From assembly GCA_027100635.1 (NCBI GenBank), contig JAMOOQ010000040.1, positions 1-32,585 of the forward strand: a DNA stretch of 32,585 nucleotides, in the 5' to 3' direction. The DNA comes from Campylobacteraceae bacterium. GTDB lineage: Bacteria; Campylobacterota; Campylobacteria; Campylobacterales; Sulfurovaceae. Within the stretch, counting starts at the first letter, position 1. Each line of letters begins with the position of its first letter. The position numbers and the translations under genes are program-made. Positions 1 through 8,201 of the stretch are shown here, piece by piece. Under the pieces are notes generated by a model. The model was not told the DNA's origin. It made no database searches and saw only the letters and a program-made list of their open reading frames with translations.

Positions 1-1
1 A

Positions 2-85
2 GGGACTCAATTGGATTATTTTAATGAAAATCATGAGATTATTTTGGAGTGCTTAGGGGATAATTACGAGGAGTTTTATGATTAG
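2..85 (+). CDS. C-terminal end of an IS-encoded protein, probably transposase (partial)
   Basis: An open frame enters from the window edge and ends in TAG at 83-85. It encodes 27 residues with an acidic tail ending NYEEFYD. The stop lies only six bases before the conserved terminal repeat at 92-130. That is the usual position for the end of a transposase gene next to the right end of its insertion sequence. Too little protein is present to name the IS family. Calling it a transposase is inference from position. Confidence 0.4.
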   Translation, partial: GTQLDYFNENHEIILECLGDNYEEFYD

Positions 86-91
86 TTGTTT

Positions 92-130
92 TATATTAGT
101 TTAAGTTTAGAGGGGTGATGAATGTCGGTT
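92..130 (+). repeat. IS terminal inverted repeat (right end)
   Basis: The reverse complement of these 39 bases matches 32465-32503 at 36 of 39 positions by hand count. The core is GGGGTGATGAATGTC. The sequences diverge just inside the repeat, so the two sites look like opposite ends of related IS copies in the same orientation, not two copies of one end. The exact outer boundary and target duplication cannot be set from single ends. Confidence 0.7.
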
Positions 131-177
131 AATAAACTTTAAACAAATATTTTATTAAATTTTTATATACTTTATGA

Positions 178-183
178 TATAAT
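178..183 (+). promoter_or_regulatory. Possible -10 box upstream of the PH-domain gene
   Basis: TATAAT preceded by TATGA sits in a very AT-rich stretch, 114 bases before the likely start codon. There is no clear -35 box, which is normal for sigma-70 promoters of Campylobacterota. The rest of 131-296 shows no coding frame or hairpin. An outward promoter from the neighbouring IS end is an alternative. Confidence 0.3.
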
Positions 184-296
184 TTTAATATGTTTGAAGT
201 AATTTGATAAATTATTACTTTCTGACTAATCTACATTTTACTTACAATCACAAACTTAATGATATACACATAAGATAATATTAAAAGGATTATATT

Positions 297-926
297 TTGA
301 ATATGAACAACTATATAGACCTATTTAAAAAAATAGATGATGAAAATAAAAATACTCAAGAAGAGATTACACTTCCACAAGAGCCTCCTTACATAAAAGA
401 AAATCAAAAACCTAATGAAAAAGAGAAACAAGATGAGTATCCAGAGATATATAAAAAAGAGGAAAGAATATGGATAGGCACAAGGCAACATACAATTATG
501 TGGAAATCTCATACTATAGCTCTATTTCTAGCTATCTTATTTCTATACTCTGCAATTAAGTTATCTCCTTACTTTATTTTTTTATTAATTATACCAACAG
601 TTATATCTTTTCTTAAAATTAGAGAGATAAAAAGAAATACATTTGAAATAACAAATAAACGGCTTAAAATGAAAGTTTTTAAAAATAATAGATTTATAAC
701 GTCAGAAGTGGAACTTTATAATGTTAAACATGTAAATTTAGAAGAGAAAAAAAATGGAAAAGGTTATTTAATCTTTGTAACAAATAGTAATAGATTTCCT
801 GAAATCAGATTTCCATATATGAAAAAACCATCTGTTTTACATAATAAAGTAAGAGATATAGTTGAAGAGTTAAAACTTGAACGAAACAAGATGTTTAGTA
901 CAAAAGATTTAAAAAACTTGAAATAA
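297..926 (+). CDS. Bacterial PH-domain (YdbS/YdbT-like) membrane protein
   Basis: This is a 209-residue protein. Residues 1-58 form a hydrophilic, Lys/Glu/Pro-rich cytoplasmic tail. Two closely spaced membrane segments follow at about 72-105 (HTIALFLAILFLYSAIKL and FIFLLIIPTVISFL). The C-terminal part has the bacterial PH-domain pattern, NTFEITNKRLKMKVFKNNRF, then VELYNVKHVNLEEK and ending IRFPYMKKPSVLHNKVRDIVEEL. Proteins of this type are membrane-anchored and of unclear role. The TTG at 297 has an AAGGA seven bases upstream. The ATG at 303 is the alternative, with wider spacing. It precedes gap by 62 bases, and co-transcription is uncertain. Confidence 0.65.
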   Translation: MNMNNYIDLFKKIDDENKNTQEEITLPQEPPYIKENQKPNEKEKQDEYPEIYKKEERIWIGTRQHTIMWKSHTIALFLAILFLYSAIKLSPYFIFLLIIPTVISFLKIREIKRNTFEITNKRLKMKVFKNNRFITSEVELYNVKHVNLEEKKNGKGYLIFVTNSNRFPEIRFPYMKKPSVLHNKVRDIVEELKLERNKMFSTKDLKNLK

Positions 927-988
927 TATTTTAACCAATTGATAACCTTATTTACTGTATTATATATTAATTTTATTAAGGGTGGAGA

Positions 989-1984
989 ATGGCAGTAAAA
1001 ATTGCAATTAATGGATTAGGAAGAATAGGTAGATGTGTTACAAGAATTATCGCTGATCGTGATGATGTAGAACTTGTGGCAGTAAATGCTAGTGATAGTT
1101 ATGATATGATTGAATATGGTTTAAAGTATGATAGTATTCATGGTAGACGAGAAGATGTTAAAATAGAAGATGGATATTTATATATAGGTGATGAAAAAGC
1201 AAAAATTCTTAGTGATAGAGACCCTGCTAAATTAAATTTTATTGATTATGGTGCTGATGTAGTACTCGAGTGTACAGGTGCATTTTTAACCTCTGAATCT
1301 GTTCAAAGTTATCTTGATAATGGTGGAGTTAAAAAAGTTTTATTCTCAGCTCCTGCAAAAGATGATACGCCTACATTTGTTATTGGTGCAAATGAACACC
1401 TATACAATGGTGAGAAAATTGTTTCAAATGCAAGTTGTACAACAAATGGATTAGCTCCTGTTGTAAAAGTTCTTGATGATACTTTTGGAATTGAACATGG
1501 ATTAATGACAACAATTCATAGTTATACAGGTTCACAAAATATTTTAGATGGTAAAAATAAAAAAAATCCACGACTTGCAAGAGCTGGAGCAATTAATTTA
1601 ATTCCAAGTACAACAGGTGCTGCAAAAGCAATTGGAAAAGTTATGCCTCATCTTAATGGAAAATTAAATGGTCAAAGTATCAGAGTCCCAACTCCAAATG
1701 TATCATTAGTTGATTTAACAGTTGAGCTTAAAACAGATGTAACTGTTGAAGATGTAAATAATGCTTTTATTAAGGCTAGTAAAACAACTCATAAAGGAAT
1801 TTTATCGGTTGATACAGAGTATAAAGTATCTCAAGATATTCAAAGAGATGAACATAGTTCAATTGTGCCACTTGATACAACACAAGTGATTGGTGGAAAT
1901 ATGGTTAAAGTATTAGCCTGGTATGATAATGAGTGGGGATATTCTGTAAGATTAGTTGATATGGCTATCCTTATATCTAAATAA
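989..1984 (+). CDS. gap: Glyceraldehyde-3-phosphate dehydrogenase, type I
   Basis: The enzyme reversibly oxidises glyceraldehyde-3-phosphate to 1,3-bisphosphoglycerate in glycolysis and gluconeogenesis. The 331 residues are the usual family length. The Rossmann motif INGLGRIGR is at 7-15. The catalytic stretch SNASCTTN has its nucleophile at Cys150, and the C-terminal NEWGYSVR is intact. A GGTGGAG ribosome site precedes the ATG. After the second beta strand the sequence reads VNAS (32-35), where NAD-specific enzymes usually have Asn-Asp. The missing Asp suggests relaxed NAD/NADP use, which is inference. It is followed after 12 bases by the NosL-like gene, probably in one transcript. Confidence 0.95.
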   Translation: MAVKIAINGLGRIGRCVTRIIADRDDVELVAVNASDSYDMIEYGLKYDSIHGRREDVKIEDGYLYIGDEKAKILSDRDPAKLNFIDYGADVVLECTGAFLTSESVQSYLDNGGVKKVLFSAPAKDDTPTFVIGANEHLYNGEKIVSNASCTTNGLAPVVKVLDDTFGIEHGLMTTIHSYTGSQNILDGKNKKNPRLARAGAINLIPSTTGAAKAIGKVMPHLNGKLNGQSIRVPTPNVSLVDLTVELKTDVTVEDVNNAFIKASKTTHKGILSVDTEYKVSQDIQRDEHSSIVPLDTTQVIGGNMVKVLAWYDNEWGYSVRLVDMAILISK

Positions 1985-1996
1985 GAAAGAGAAAAA

Positions 1997-2497
1997 ATGA
2001 AATTACTATTAACTATAATAATCTTTGTATCTATAAGCTTTGCCTCTGAAGTAACACCTTTTAAGGCACAGAATAATTATATTATGGATTATTCAAAAAC
2101 GACAAAATGTTTGGTGAGAAATTTTGATATTTATAAGCATCCTAAATGGGCAGTTAAAATTACTTTAAAGAATGGGAAAAAACTCTTTTTTTCAAGTCCA
2201 AAATCTATGTTTGAATTTTATCATAGACCAGGAAAATGGTTTGATATTGGTGTAAAAAGTGAGAAAGACTTTAAAGATATTATTGTTACAGATTATCAAA
2301 CGATGAAACTTATTGATGCAAAAAAAGCTTTTTATATCTATGGAAGTCGTGTAACTTCTATTGCTGGTGATGATTTGGTAGCTATTGAAAATGAAAATGA
2401 TGCCAAAGAATTTGCTAAAAATAATAACGGAAAAAGAGTATTTAAATTTGACCAAGTCAGTGATGCTTTAATTAGATTAATTAATGGAAGAATATAG
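1997..2497 (+). CDS. NosL-like periplasmic protein lacking the CxxC metal motif
   Basis: The product has 166 residues with a signal peptide (MKLLLTIIIFVSISFAS, cleavage near 17). The body matches the NosL pattern: a Cys-containing start, YKHPKWAVKI, FFSSPKSMFEFY, VTDYQTMKLIDAKKAFY, then GDDLVAIENENDAKEF and GKRVFKFDQV. NosL proteins are copper-binding accessory factors, classically for nitrous oxide reductase. NosL normally has CxxCGM near its start. Here the same place reads C38-L-V-R-N-F, so the second Cys, Gly and Met are gone and C38 is the only cysteine. No nos genes are nearby. Canonical copper donation is therefore doubtful. It sits between gap and a PAS gene with almost no spacing. 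Confidence 0.7.
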   Translation: MKLLLTIIIFVSISFASEVTPFKAQNNYIMDYSKTTKCLVRNFDIYKHPKWAVKITLKNGKKLFFSSPKSMFEFYHRPGKWFDIGVKSEKDFKDIIVTDYQTMKLIDAKKAFYIYGSRVTSIAGDDLVAIENENDAKEFAKNNNGKRVFKFDQVSDALIRLINGRI

Positions 2498-2498
2498 T

Positions 2499-3023
2499 AT
2501 GAGTAAGAAAATAATGATAGATGAAGAGATAGAACTAGACCCTAAAAGATATATTGTAAGTGAAACAGATGAAAAAGGTAAAATAACATTTTGTAATGAC
2601 TATTTTATTGAAGTTTGTGGATACTCTAAAGATGAATTAATAGGAAAATCACATAATATTGTAAGACATCCTGATATGCCACGCGTTGTCTTTAAACTTT
2701 TATGGGAAACGATTAAGCAGGGTAAAAATATTAATGCTGTGGTTAAAAATCGTTCAAAAGATGGCAGATACTATTGGATTTTTACAGAATTTGAGATGAG
2801 AAAAGATATTGATACAGGTAATATTATAGGTTATCAAGCATCAAGAAAATCAATTTCAAAACATGTGATAGAGATTATTGCTGATTTATATTCCAAATTA
2901 TTAGAGATTGAGAAAAATGAAGATATAGAAGCAAGTGAAAAGTATCTTATCACATTTTTAAAAGATAAAGGTGATGATATAGAGTTTTCAACAATTATGG
3001 AAGAGATACATAGATTTTATTAA
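2499..3023 (+). CDS. PAS-only energy-taxis/redox sensor protein, CetB/Aer-PAS type
   Basis: The 174 residues contain a single Aer-type PAS domain (about 14-112): TDEKGKITFCNDYF, GYSKDELIGKSHNIVRHPDM, then LWETIKQGK and the GRYYWIFTEFEM strand. SHNIVRHPDMPR is typical of the FAD-binding Aer and CetB PAS domains, which read redox state for energy taxis. There is no membrane segment or methyl-accepting domain. In Campylobacter, CetB works with a separate CetA transducer, and no such partner is in the window. The ATG at 2499 is preferred over the one at 2484, because GGAAG lies eight bases upstream and translation begins one base after the NosL-like stop. The C-terminal helix (about 130-174) is unassigned. 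Confidence 0.75.
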   Translation: MSKKIMIDEEIELDPKRYIVSETDEKGKITFCNDYFIEVCGYSKDELIGKSHNIVRHPDMPRVVFKLLWETIKQGKNINAVVKNRSKDGRYYWIFTEFEMRKDIDTGNIIGYQASRKSISKHVIEIIADLYSKLLEIEKNEDIEASEKYLITFLKDKGDDIEFSTIMEEIHRFY

Positions 3024-3039
3024 GAAATATAAATAATTT

Positions 3040-3109
3040 AGGGTACCTACAAGAGGCGCCCCTGCACAAAATAGGTGTGTTGTAGGGGGCAATCCTTTAT
3101 GGTTGCCCT
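3040..3109. repeat. Imperfect palindromic repeat, family R, copy 1
   Basis: The element begins AGGGTACCTACAAGAGG and ends GCAATCCTTTATGGTTGCCCT. The left half partly mirrors the right (GCCCCTGCA against TGTAGGGGGC), so it can fold as a long imperfect hairpin. Related copies are at 9046-9197 and, inverted, at 25126-25193. It fills most of the gap between the PAS gene and the globin gene. It could act as a terminator or attenuator, or be a miniature mobile element. No transposase is associated. Confidence 0.75.
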
Positions 3110-3141
3110 TTACTAGATAGAATATAAGAAAAAGGAAAAAA

Positions 3142-3612
3142 ATGAGTTATGAAATTACAAAAGTAGAAAAAGGTAAAAAAGTAAATTTTAAAAATCCTGC
3201 CAAAGAGTTTTATGAGGCATTAGGATTGGATGGGATGCGAAAACTTATGTATAATTTTTATGATAAAATTTATGAAAGTGAAATTGCCCATTTTTTTCCA
3301 CAAGATGAAGATGAATTTAATGAGATTAAAGTAAAAAATACAAAATTCTTTATACAAATTTGTGGTGGTCCAAAAGTTTATGAAGAGGAGTCAAGAGGTG
3401 TTGAACTTAATGAATTTATGGTAAGACTTCATGATGATTTTTCTATTACTGAGAAGTCAAGATATGAGTGGTTAGGTACAATGGAAGAAGCTTTAAGAGA
3501 ATGTGATGTTTCCCAAGAATTAAAAGATGATTTTTGGGATTATTTAGAGAATTTTTCTAAACTTACAGTAAATACATTTAGTGATCAATCTAAATATTAT
3601 GCAAGTTTATAA
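3142..3612 (+). CDS. Truncated haemoglobin, group II-like
   Basis: The 156-residue haem protein has a short N-terminal extension before the 2-on-2 globin core. Visible landmarks are Tyr40 in MYNFYDKIY (B10-like), HFFP at 50-53, GGPKVY at 75-80, His97 in RLHDDF as the proximal haem ligand, and Trp110 in YEWLGTM, the G8 Trp of groups II and III. Such globins bind O2 or NO and are linked to nitrosative or oxygen stress. AAAGGA precedes the ATG. The helicase gene begins nine bases after the stop, so the two are probably co-transcribed. The globin type is recognised; its ligand is inferred. Confidence 0.85.
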   Translation: MSYEITKVEKGKKVNFKNPAKEFYEALGLDGMRKLMYNFYDKIYESEIAHFFPQDEDEFNEIKVKNTKFFIQICGGPKVYEEESRGVELNEFMVRLHDDFSITEKSRYEWLGTMEEALRECDVSQELKDDFWDYLENFSKLTVNTFSDQSKYYASL

Positions 3613-3621
3613 TAAATAAAT

Positions 3622-6483
3622 ATGGCAAAAAATAAAGGCTTTATTAAGTTAAATACAAAAATAAGAGATTTTTTTGGAGGAAGAGCATTTGATGAAGGGA
3701 TTGCTGATGTAGATGATATAAGTCTTAAAGATATTATATCACTATTAGAAATCCCTTACATAAGTGATCCAGATGAGATGATACGAACTTTAAGAAGAGT
3801 TTGGAGTGAAGCTGAATATAAAAGCCGAGCTATTATTGTTAAATATCTTACAGAAAACCTCCCTAAATCTACTGTGCATAAAATACAAACAGATAAAAAA
3901 CAGATATTTTTTGCTGATAATTCAGATAAAGTTCTAAGGCTTTTAGGCTCTGTAACTCATACAAAATTAGAATCAAATAGAGTTGTAGAGAGTTTTAAAG
4001 ATTTTAAAAGCTCCAAGATTACCATAGATAAGATAAAAAATAAACTTACATATATAAGGCTTCAATCAAAGAAAAAAAAGATAGAGGATAAATTAGATAT
4101 TGAATTTAATAATAGTGCTAATATTCAATTTTATAGCTCTTATAGATTTGATATTTTTGAAGAGAGCTTTCATAAAGAACTTTTAACTAAATCTCATAAT
4201 AAAAATATTGATGATATTTTAAAGATGGAGATGGTTCATTCTTTATATAAACTTGAAGATATAAAATATGAGACTATTTCTGATAAGGAGCAAGAGATAC
4301 GAGAGTTTTTAAACTCTCTTGAAAATCATAGATATTTATCTCAACTAGAGATTATAAATAGTCTAAAAAAAGCACCTATAGATAGTGATTTATATCATAT
4401 CCCTTTAACCAAAGATATAGTTATTAGACTTCTTGGAACTGGTGCTTTAGCTCCAGCTTTTAGTGAGGCTGAAGCCATCACTTCCAATGAATCTTATCAA
4501 AAATCTATAAAGCTTTTAGGTGATATTAAAATTGATTCAAATAACCAAATTATCAATACAAAAGAGTGTGAATATAAACTTTTTAATACTCTCTTAAAAT
4601 TTAAGATAGATATATCGTATACAACTAATTTTATTTATGGATTGATTTGGAGAGGTAGTGATTTGCCTTTGACTTATGACTTTGACTCTGTTTATGAACA
4701 AAAAACAAGAGACTTTTTTGTAAGCATTAATACTCTTAAAGAGCAGATGATAAACGAATCTAAAGATTTGAATTTAGATGAATATGCAATAGATAATTTT
4801 ATCTTAGAAGTGATTCAACCAACTGTTTTAAGCACTACAACTTTAAGAATAAAAGAGAAGCATAAACGGACAATTTTATATAATTTCAATGAGTATATTA
4901 AACCATTTAAACTTCAAAAACTTAGAGAAGAATTATTAGCAAATAGCATTAAAGATTTTAAGAAGCTATACCCAATTGCGAGAGAGCTTAATCGTGAAAT
5001 TATATTTCATGTAGGGGAAACAAATAGTGGTAAAACCTATGAAGCGATGGAGTATTTAAAAACTGCAACCACAGGATATTATCTTGCACCACTACGATTA
5101 TTGGCTCTTGAGGGTTATGAGTCTCTCAAAGCAAAAGGTGTTAATGTATCGTTAATTACTGGTGAAGAGGAAATTATTGACGAAGATTCAACCCATATAT
5201 GTTCTACAATAGAGATGATAAATAGCTCTGTAGATGTAGATGTTTGTGTGATTGATGAGATTCAGATGATAAGCGACCGTGACAGAGGTTGGGCATGGGC
5301 AAATGCGCTAATTGGCGTTCCCGCTTCAAAAGTAATTTTAACAGGTTCGCCTGATGCACTTGAAGCAGTTCAAGAGATATGTGAATATTTGGGTGAAAAA
5401 TTAACGGTAAAAGAGTTTTTTAGGAAAAATGAACTTAGAGTAATGACTCATCCAACCTCTTTAGATAGGATTGAAAAAGGGACTGCATTAATCTCATTTT
5501 CAAGAAAAGATGTTTTATCTCTTAAGCAACAATTATCAACTAAATATGATGTATCAGTGGTTTATGGAAATTTATCTCCAGAGGTTAGGCGAGAAGAAGC
5601 ACGAAGATTTAGAGATGGTGAGAGTGAGATTTTGGTCTCAACTGACGCTATCTCCATGGGTTTAAACCTGCCAATTAAAACAATTTTATTTGCCAAAGAT
5701 AATAAATTTGATGGATTAAGAAGACGAGAATTAAAAAGCTCTGAGATACTGCAAATTGCAGGTAGAGCAGGACGATATGGACTAGAAGATATTGGATTTG
5801 TAGGTGCATTAAGTTCATCTGCTTTGGCTCATATCTCATCGGCTTTTGATGATAAATCTATTGTACAACTTCAAGCTCCGTTTAGCATTATGGCAAGTTT
5901 AGAGCATATTCTATTAATTTCAGAGATTCTTGATACTCAAAATTTATTAACTATTTTAGCATTTTTTGCTGATAATATGGAGTTTGAGGGTCCTTTTGTG
6001 GCTGCAAATATAGACTCTATGCTTGAGATTGCAGAGATTGTAAGCGAATATGAACTAGATTTAATTAGTACTTATAATCTTTCATGTGCCCCTGCTAGTA
6101 TATCCTCACCATATATTGAATCTGTTTTTAGAAGATATATTAAAAGTATTGAAATGGATAAAACTGTTAAATATATTCCACCAAGAGCGTTACCATCTTT
6201 TGCTATTACAAATGAGATGATGCTAGATGCTGAAGATAGGGTTCGTGAAATATCTCTATATTTATGGTTATCATTTAAATTTCCTGATAAATTTGAAGAT
6301 ACACAAGAGGCTATACAATCAAGAGTTAGATTAAATCAATTTATAGAGGAATCTCTTAAAAAAGGTGGACTTAGTAAACGATGTACAAAGTGTAGCCAAA
6401 CTTTAGATTTTTCATATAAATTTTCCATTTGTGAAAAATGTTTTAATAAAAGAAGACGAGGAAGAGGTAGGTATCGTAGATAG
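3622..6483 (+). CDS. Suv3-type ATP-dependent RNA helicase with C-terminal zinc ribbon
   Basis: The 953-residue Ski2-like/Suv3-family helicase is probably an RNA-unwinding enzyme. Residues 1-450 form a poorly conserved N-terminal region. Motif I is GETNSGKT (465-472) and motif II is DEIQ (545-548, as in Suv3). The C-terminal RecA domain contains VVYGNLSPEVRREEARRF, STDAISMGLN and QIAGRAGRYG (motif VI). The end carries a C921xxC924...C937xxC940 zinc ribbon and a basic RRRGRGRYRR tail. No Shine-Dalgarno is seen, so coupling to the globin gene is likely. Residues 271-289 are encoded by a repeated palindromic element (4433-4487) also found outside genes, so the N-terminal region appears to carry an in-frame insertion. 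Confidence 0.9.
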   Translation: MAKNKGFIKLNTKIRDFFGGRAFDEGIADVDDISLKDIISLLEIPYISDPDEMIRTLRRVWSEAEYKSRAIIVKYLTENLPKSTVHKIQTDKKQIFFADNSDKVLRLLGSVTHTKLESNRVVESFKDFKSSKITIDKIKNKLTYIRLQSKKKKIEDKLDIEFNNSANIQFYSSYRFDIFEESFHKELLTKSHNKNIDDILKMEMVHSLYKLEDIKYETISDKEQEIREFLNSLENHRYLSQLEIINSLKKAPIDSDLYHIPLTKDIVIRLLGTGALAPAFSEAEAITSNESYQKSIKLLGDIKIDSNNQIINTKECEYKLFNTLLKFKIDISYTTNFIYGLIWRGSDLPLTYDFDSVYEQKTRDFFVSINTLKEQMINESKDLNLDEYAIDNFILEVIQPTVLSTTTLRIKEKHKRTILYNFNEYIKPFKLQKLREELLANSIKDFKKLYPIARELNREIIFHVGETNSGKTYEAMEYLKTATTGYYLAPLRLLALEGYESLKAKGVNVSLITGEEEIIDEDSTHICSTIEMINSSVDVDVCVIDEIQMISDRDRGWAWANALIGVPASKVILTGSPDALEAVQEICEYLGEKLTVKEFFRKNELRVMTHPTSLDRIEKGTALISFSRKDVLSLKQQLSTKYDVSVVYGNLSPEVRREEARRFRDGESEILVSTDAISMGLNLPIKTILFAKDNKFDGLRRRELKSSEILQIAGRAGRYGLEDIGFVGALSSSALAHISSAFDDKSIVQLQAPFSIMASLEHILLISEILDTQNLLTILAFFADNMEFEGPFVAANIDSMLEIAEIVSEYELDLISTYNLSCAPASISSPYIESVFRRYIKSIEMDKTVKYIPPRALPSFAITNEMMLDAEDRVREISLYLWLSFKFPDKFEDTQEAIQSRVRLNQFIEESLKKGGLSKRCTKCSQTLDFSYKFSICEKCFNKRRRGRGRYRR
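4433..4487 (+). repeat. Two-hairpin palindromic element, copy A, inside the helicase gene
   Basis: The element runs from TTGGA to TCCAA. Between these pairing ends lie hairpin 1 (4439-4456, CTGG..CCAG arms around GCTTTAGC) and hairpin 2 (4462-4482, AGTGA..TCACT arms around GGC-TGAA-GCC). It matches copy B (8396-8454) at 44 of 55 aligned bases. Its second half matches 19056-19079 at 22 of 24. It is read through in frame as helicase residues 271-289. Confidence 0.75.
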
Positions 6484-6493
6484 TTATATTTTA

Positions 6494-6518
6494 GATTCCG
6501 TGTTAAGCACGGAATGAC
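6494..6518. repeat. 25-base palindrome at a convergent junction, copy 1
   Basis: ATTCCGTG and CACGGAAT (6495-6502 and 6508-6515) form a perfect 8-bp stem around five bases, flanked by G on the left and GAC on the right. Identical stems with inverted loops occur at 19027-19051 and 26368-26392. It fills the 51-base gap between the helicase and the porin stop codons. It could act as a bidirectional terminator, but there is no strong T tract. Confidence 0.8.
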
Positions 6519-6534
6519 AGATACCTATATTATT

Positions 6535-8031
6535 TTAAAATAAATAGTTAAGTTCTAACCTATATTCATTATATGAATTATCAAATTTTGCAGTATATTT
6601 TGTATCTGCACGGTATATACCAAGGCGAGTTTTTAATTGTAATTGAGGAGTTATATCATACCAAGTATCTAAATGCCAAATTGTGCTATCAGGAGCAATA
6701 TTTAATTTATTATTATCAAAATCTTGTATAGCATATCTTAGACTCGCTTTAAAGTTAGGATTAAACTTATAAACACCTCGTAACATTATAGTTTTTGTAT
6801 TTGCATACCAGTTATATTGTGCCATTGCTCTTGTATATCCTCCTGTTGGGAAACCTCTCCAAGGAGCAATGATATCCGCTTTATCTTCTACTTTAGAATA
6901 TCCTAATCTCAAAAATCCCTTTTTATTTGGCATAATTAAATCTGTTCTTAATGCAATTAAAGAACCATTCAAAGATGTTTGTACATCACTATTATATCCA
7001 ACTGCTTCTTTTCCATTTAAACTTGTATATCCAGCAACAATTCCACCACCATCATCCATTTGATAGAAATATCTTACTCCAGGACGAATAGCCCAACCAT
7101 TATCAAAAGATATTTTATAGTTTGCCTCTAAAACAATATCTTTTACAACACTAGGAACTTGAAGAAAGCTAAAATTAAGTTTTAAATTATCAATATATTT
7201 TGTCTGAAAATCAGCTATAATTAAATTATGGTCTACATCTTCTCCTGCATTTACAAAGTTTTCATAAGTTAAACCTTTGTGAATCCCAGCATCATCATTA
7301 TTACCCCAACTATCTCCATTAGAGTCTTTAAATGTAACTACATCATGTGTTTTATCATGGTGTTTTAGTTTTTGCTTGTCGAAAAAAGCAAATCTAACTT
7401 GAGTTTTTTTAGCAATTTTTGCACTCATTGATATACCATCAAAAGTATTTGGAATCATTTTTGTATCATTTGAAGCACTAAAAATAGATTCAAAAAATTG
7501 ACGACCTAATATGATATTAAACATATCATTTTGATATTGAAGATAATTTTCTCCAAAAGCATAAATACCATACTGATCATCATTTTTTACATTATATCTA
7601 CTAAATGTATCTTTACCTGCTTTAGCTCCAGCAACTTCATCTTTATCCATTCTAAAAAAAGATGGATTAAAAGAGCCATAATAACTCATAGTTGCACTAA
7701 AACCATTAAATATACCTGTCTTATAGATGATGCTACCACCTATTCCCATATTTTTATTATCTAATTGACCTTTTTTTGTTTCATCATTCCAAGTCTCATT
7801 TTCCCAATTCCAATAAAAACTATTAGAACGTAAACGACCATAAAATATTCCACTAGAAAAAATTTTAGAAATAGAGTTTACCTTCTTTGGTAAAATGTTG
7901 TATTTTACACTCATATTAGCTTTTGTAATCCGTTTTGGTTTATTTTCATCTACAGAATTTGCCATAGCCAAATTTAACATCAATAGTGATGATGCAAGAA
8001 TAACTCTTAAAGTGATAATTTTTTTTTGCAT
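6535..8031 (-). CDS. OprD-family outer-membrane porin
   Basis: The 498-residue protein has a signal peptide (MQKKIITLRVILASSLLMLNLAMA, cleavage near 24) and alternating amphipathic strands typical of an OprD-like 18-strand barrel. Visible segments include FYGRLRSNSFYW near the mature start, GGSIIYKTGIFNGFSATMSYYG, ILGRQFFESIFSASNDTKMIPNTFDG, and a C-terminal aromatic (YRLELNYLF) for outer-membrane insertion. Such porins admit small solutes; the substrate cannot be read. It is monocistronic and convergent with the helicase gene. The region upstream (8032-8201) shows no other gene. Confidence 0.85.
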   Translation of the reverse strand: MQKKIITLRVILASSLLMLNLAMANSVDENKPKRITKANMSVKYNILPKKVNSISKIFSSGIFYGRLRSNSFYWNWENETWNDETKKGQLDNKNMGIGGSIIYKTGIFNGFSATMSYYGSFNPSFFRMDKDEVAGAKAGKDTFSRYNVKNDDQYGIYAFGENYLQYQNDMFNIILGRQFFESIFSASNDTKMIPNTFDGISMSAKIAKKTQVRFAFFDKQKLKHHDKTHDVVTFKDSNGDSWGNNDDAGIHKGLTYENFVNAGEDVDHNLIIADFQTKYIDNLKLNFSFLQVPSVVKDIVLEANYKISFDNGWAIRPGVRYFYQMDDGGGIVAGYTSLNGKEAVGYNSDVQTSLNGSLIALRTDLIMPNKKGFLRLGYSKVEDKADIIAPWRGFPTGGYTRAMAQYNWYANTKTIMLRGVYKFNPNFKASLRYAIQDFDNNKLNIAPDSTIWHLDTWYDITPQLQLKTRLGIYRADTKYTAKFDNSYNEYRLELNYLF

Positions 8032-8201
8032 ACTTATATATACCTTATCTTTTAATTTAAACTATTTATTAAGAGATGATAACACTTCTAAGCTGTATTA
8101 TAGTTGGGTAATTACTATGTATTATAATAAATAATACTTCATTTTATACTTTTTAAATTAATAAGAACCTATAATTAGGTAATTAAATAGTTTTAATATG
8201 A

